Positions 61,801 to 64,000 of a stretch of 64,000 nt of DNA are shown one piece after another (within the stretch, counting starts at the first letter, position 1; every line of letters starts with the position of its first letter). The stretch comes from Acidobacteriota bacterium (GTDB lineage Bacteria > Acidobacteriota > Terriglobia > Terriglobales > Acidobacteriaceae), in contig JAJZVX010000013.1 of the NCBI GenBank assembly GCA_021846985.1, positions 1 through 64,000 on the forward strand, read 5' to 3'. The position numbers and the translations under genes were made by a program. The notes beneath the pieces are model-generated. The model was given only the letters and a program-made list of their open reading frames with translations. It ran no database searches and was not told the DNA's origin.

Positions 61801-63792
61801 TCAGCCTTCCTCGGCTTCGCGGAGTTTGGCGATGACGGTGAAATCTTCAAGGGTGGTGACGTCGCCTTTGATTTCGCCGTGGCTGGCCAACTCGCGGAGG
61901 AGGCGGCGCATGATTTTGCCGCTGCGGGTTTTGGGCAGTGCATCGGTGAAGCGAATGTCGTCGGGGCGGGCGAGGGCGCCGATCTCCTTGGCAACCCAGC
62001 GGCGGAGTTCGTCTTTGAGGTCGTTGGAGGGCGGGTTGCCGCTTTCGAGGGTGACGAACGCGGCGATGGCCTGGCCTTTGAGGTCGTCGGGGCGGCCGAC
62101 GACGGCGGCCTCGGCCACCTTGGGATGCGCGACCAGGGCCGATTCGACCTCCATGGTGCCGAGGCGGTGGCCGCTGACGTTGATGACGTCGTCGACGCGG
62201 CCCATGAGCCAGAAGTAGCCGTCGGCATCCTGGCGGGCGCCGTCGCCGGTGAAGTAGCAGCCGGGGACGTCGGACCAGTAGGTTGTGCGGTAGCGCTCGG
62301 GATCGCCGTAGACGGTGCGGGCCATGGAGGGCCAGGGCTTGCGGATGACCAGGAGACCGCCGTGGCCGGGGGGAACGGCCTGAAAGCGGCCCTCGGCATC
62401 GGGGCGGGTGACGACCTCAGGCTGGATGCCGAAGAAGGGGCGAGTGGCGGAACCGGGCTTGGCGGCCACGGCGCCGGGAATCGGTGCGATCATGATGGCC
62501 CCAGTTTCGGTTTGCCACCAGGTATCCACGATGGGGCAGCGGTTGCGGCCGATCTTTTCGCGGTACCACATCCAGGCCTCGGGGTTGATGGGCTCGCCCA
62601 CGGTACCGAGGAGGCGGAGGGAGTCGAGCTTGTGCTTTTCGACGTGCTCGTCGCCCCACTTGATGAAGGCGCGGATAGCGGTGGGTGCGGTGTAGAAGAT
62701 GGTGACGCGGTGATCATCGACGATCTTCCAGAAGCGGGAGAGGTCAGGGAAGTTGGGCGCTCCCTCGTACATGAGGACAGTGGCGCCGCATTGCAGGGGA
62801 CCGTAGACAACATAGGAGTGGCCGGTGACCCAGCCGATGTCGGCGGTGCACCAGTAGACATCGTCGTCGCGGATGTCGAAGACGTATTTGGTGGTGAGGT
62901 AGGTGCCGACCGCGTAGCCGCCGGTGGTGTGGACGAGGCCCTTGGGTTTGCCGGTAGTGCCGGAGGTGTAGAGGATGTAGAGGGGATCCTCGGAGTCCAT
63001 GGGCTCGGCGGGACAGCCAGGGGCGGCCTGGGCGACGAGGTCGTGCCACCAGTGGTCGCGGCCGGCGACCATGACGACGGGCGCGCCGGTGCGGCGGTAG
63101 ACCACGACGTGCTGGACAGTAGGGCAGGCGGGCAGGGCTTCGTCGACAGTGCGCTTGAGTTGGATCTGATTGCCGCGGCGGTAGCTGGCGTCCTGGGTGA
63201 GGATGGCGACGCAGCCGGCATCGTTGACGCGGTCGGCGATGGCAGAAGCGGCGAAACCGCCGAAGATGACGGAGTGGACGGCGCCGATGCGGGCGCAGGC
63301 GAGCAGGGCGATGGCCAGCTCGGGCGTCATGCCCATGTAGATGGCGACGCGGTCGCCCTTGCGGATGCCGAGCGACTTGAGGGCGCTGGCGAAGCGCGCC
63401 ACCTCGGCGTGGAGTTCGGCGTAGGTGAGGCGGCGAATCTCGCCGGGCTCGCCCTCCCAGATGATGGCGGTTTTGTGGCGGCGGGGGCCGTCGAGATGGC
63501 GGTCGAGGCAGTTATAGCTGAGGTTGAGCTGACCGCCCACGAACCATTGCGCCCAAGGAAGATTCCATTCGAGCACCTTGTCCCAGGGCTTGAACCAGTG
63601 CAGTTCGCGAGCCGCGGCGGCCCAGAACGTCTCAGGATCGTCGATGGACTGCTTGTAGAGGGCTTCGTAGTGGGCAAGGCTCTGAATGTGCGCGTTGGAG
63701 CTGAACTCCGGCGGCGGGGGGAAGATGCGGCTTTCGCGGAGGGTGGAGTCGATGTCCTGATGAGGAGCAGCGGGAACGGGCAAGGAAGCCAT
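61801..63792 (-). CDS. acs: Acetyl-CoA synthetase
   Basis: This is a 663-residue protein, the usual length. AMP-binding motif [19 protein letters not shown] (about 288-306), the GYFTGDG-like [17 protein letters not shown] and the [16 protein letters not shown] hinge, and the acetylation-site lysine in [11 protein letters not shown] near 620. It activates acetate to acetyl-CoA in two steps. AAGGAAAT precedes the ATG. It is convergent with the small possible gene at 61532. Confidence 0.97.
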   Translation of the reverse strand: MASLPVPAAPHQDIDSTLRESRIFPPPPEFSSNAHIQSLAHYEALYKQSIDDPETFWAAAARELHWFKPWDKVLEWNLPWAQWFVGGQLNLSYNCLDRHLDGPRRHKTAIIWEGEPGEIRRLTYAELHAEVARFASALKSLGIRKGDRVAIYMGMTPELAIALLACARIGAVHSVIFGGFAASAIADRVNDAGCVAILTQDASYRRGNQIQLKRTVDEALPACPTVQHVVVYRRTGAPVVMVAGRDHWWHDLVAQAAPGCPAEPMDSEDPLYILYTSGTTGKPKGLVHTTGGYAVGTYLTTKYVFDIRDDDVYWCTADIGWVTGHSYVVYGPLQCGATVLMYEGAPNFPDLSRFWKIVDDHRVTIFYTAPTAIRAFIKWGDEHVEKHKLDSLRLLGTVGEPINPEAWMWYREKIGRNRCPIVDTWWQTETGAIMIAPIPGAVAAKPGSATRPFFGIQPEVVTRPDAEGRFQAVPPGHGGLLVIRKPWPSMARTVYGDPERYRTTYWSDVPGCYFTGDGARQDADGYFWLMGRVDDVINVSGHRLGTMEVESALVAHPKVAEAAVVGRPDDLKGQAIAAFVTLESGNPPSNDLKDELRRWVAKEIGALARPDDIRFTDALPKTRSGKIMRRLLRELASHGEIKGDVTTLEDFTVIAKLREAEEG

Positions 63793-64000
63793 GCTATTTC
63801 CTTCGGGAATAAGGGATCAAAGACGGCTTGCGGCTCGCGGCGACAGATGAGTCCGCGGGGAAACCTCGTGGGGTCCACTTTATCGGGATAGATGCAGGAT
63901 CGGCAAGTGCGGCAGACGGGCAAGGGCGGAGATCGCTTACCCGCGGAGTCCAACACGGGCTCAGAGGGTATTCGGCGGCTGGGATCAGGCCGGCATTTGG
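63793..64000. other. Upstream region of acs
   Basis: These 208 bp to the window edge probably hold the acs promoter (minus strand). No clear -35/-10 pair or other feature was recognised. Confidence 0.35.

Noticed and set aside
61657-63891. Long plus-strand frame opposite acs
   Set aside because: It is an antisense shadow; the minus-strand product is a full acetyl-CoA synthetase.

Overview
The window looks like chromosomal DNA of a high-GC Acidobacteriota bacterium (Terriglobia/Acidobacteriaceae-like). The evidence is a VWFA protein of the acidobacterial type, a DUF3300-DUF2950 pair, an ASPIC/UnbV FG-GAP protein beside a TPR lipoprotein-like gene, two adjacent signal peptidases, and ordinary housekeeping genes (rnc, metK, fabI, murI, tsaB, pssA, acs). 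This assignment is inferred from gene content, not from a marker-gene comparison.

Region 1 (1-about 10,550) is a more AT-rich accessory island that runs off the left edge. It holds a B-family DNA polymerase cut short by what looks like an IS21-family terminus, an HNH-like zinc protein and an HTH protein on the minus strand. Divergent from these are a zinc-ribbon protein and a solo Cas1 with a C-terminal zinc finger and HTH. There is no Cas2, no CRISPR array and no effector gene. PolB + HNH + HTH + Cas1 is the gene set of casposons, transposons that use Cas1 as integrase. A type III restriction-modification pair (mod, res) follows in the same direction; mod starts inside the end of cas1. After it come a membrane protein and a 41-residue protein sharing a proline-rich tail. 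This is the most interesting part of the window: a bacterial casposon-like element, probably inactivated, with a defence cargo.

Region 2 (10,677-45,000) is conserved chromosome: an exported TPR protein, rnc-lepB-lepB-AsmA, a HAD phosphatase, an alpha-carbonic anhydrase, metK, a RodZ-like protein, an FtsX-type permease, a GH5-like hydrolase, a rhomboid protease and fabI. It continues with a coupled murI/GerMN/amidase/DUF1015 string, a VWFA protein, a trans-sulfuration enzyme, tsaB-rimI, psd-pssA, an Usg-like ASADH paralogue, DUF3300/DUF2950, and a TPR plus ASPIC/UnbV pair. Two perfect long hairpins separate convergent genes.

Region 3 (about 45,000-61,700) is a metal and metalloid resistance block. 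It contains a Czc-type RND efflux operon, a two-component system, arsD-arsA-arsR-acr3 facing two arsenate reductases, an FrmR/RcnR-type repressor with a clear palindrome, and an NRAMP-like transporter with unusual metal-site motifs and two small companion genes. A tyrosine-recombinase fragment lies at its left edge and a deleted IS4-type transposase at its right edge, so it was probably acquired. Region 4 is acs (acetyl-CoA synthetase) at the right end. No rRNA or tRNA gene was recognised.
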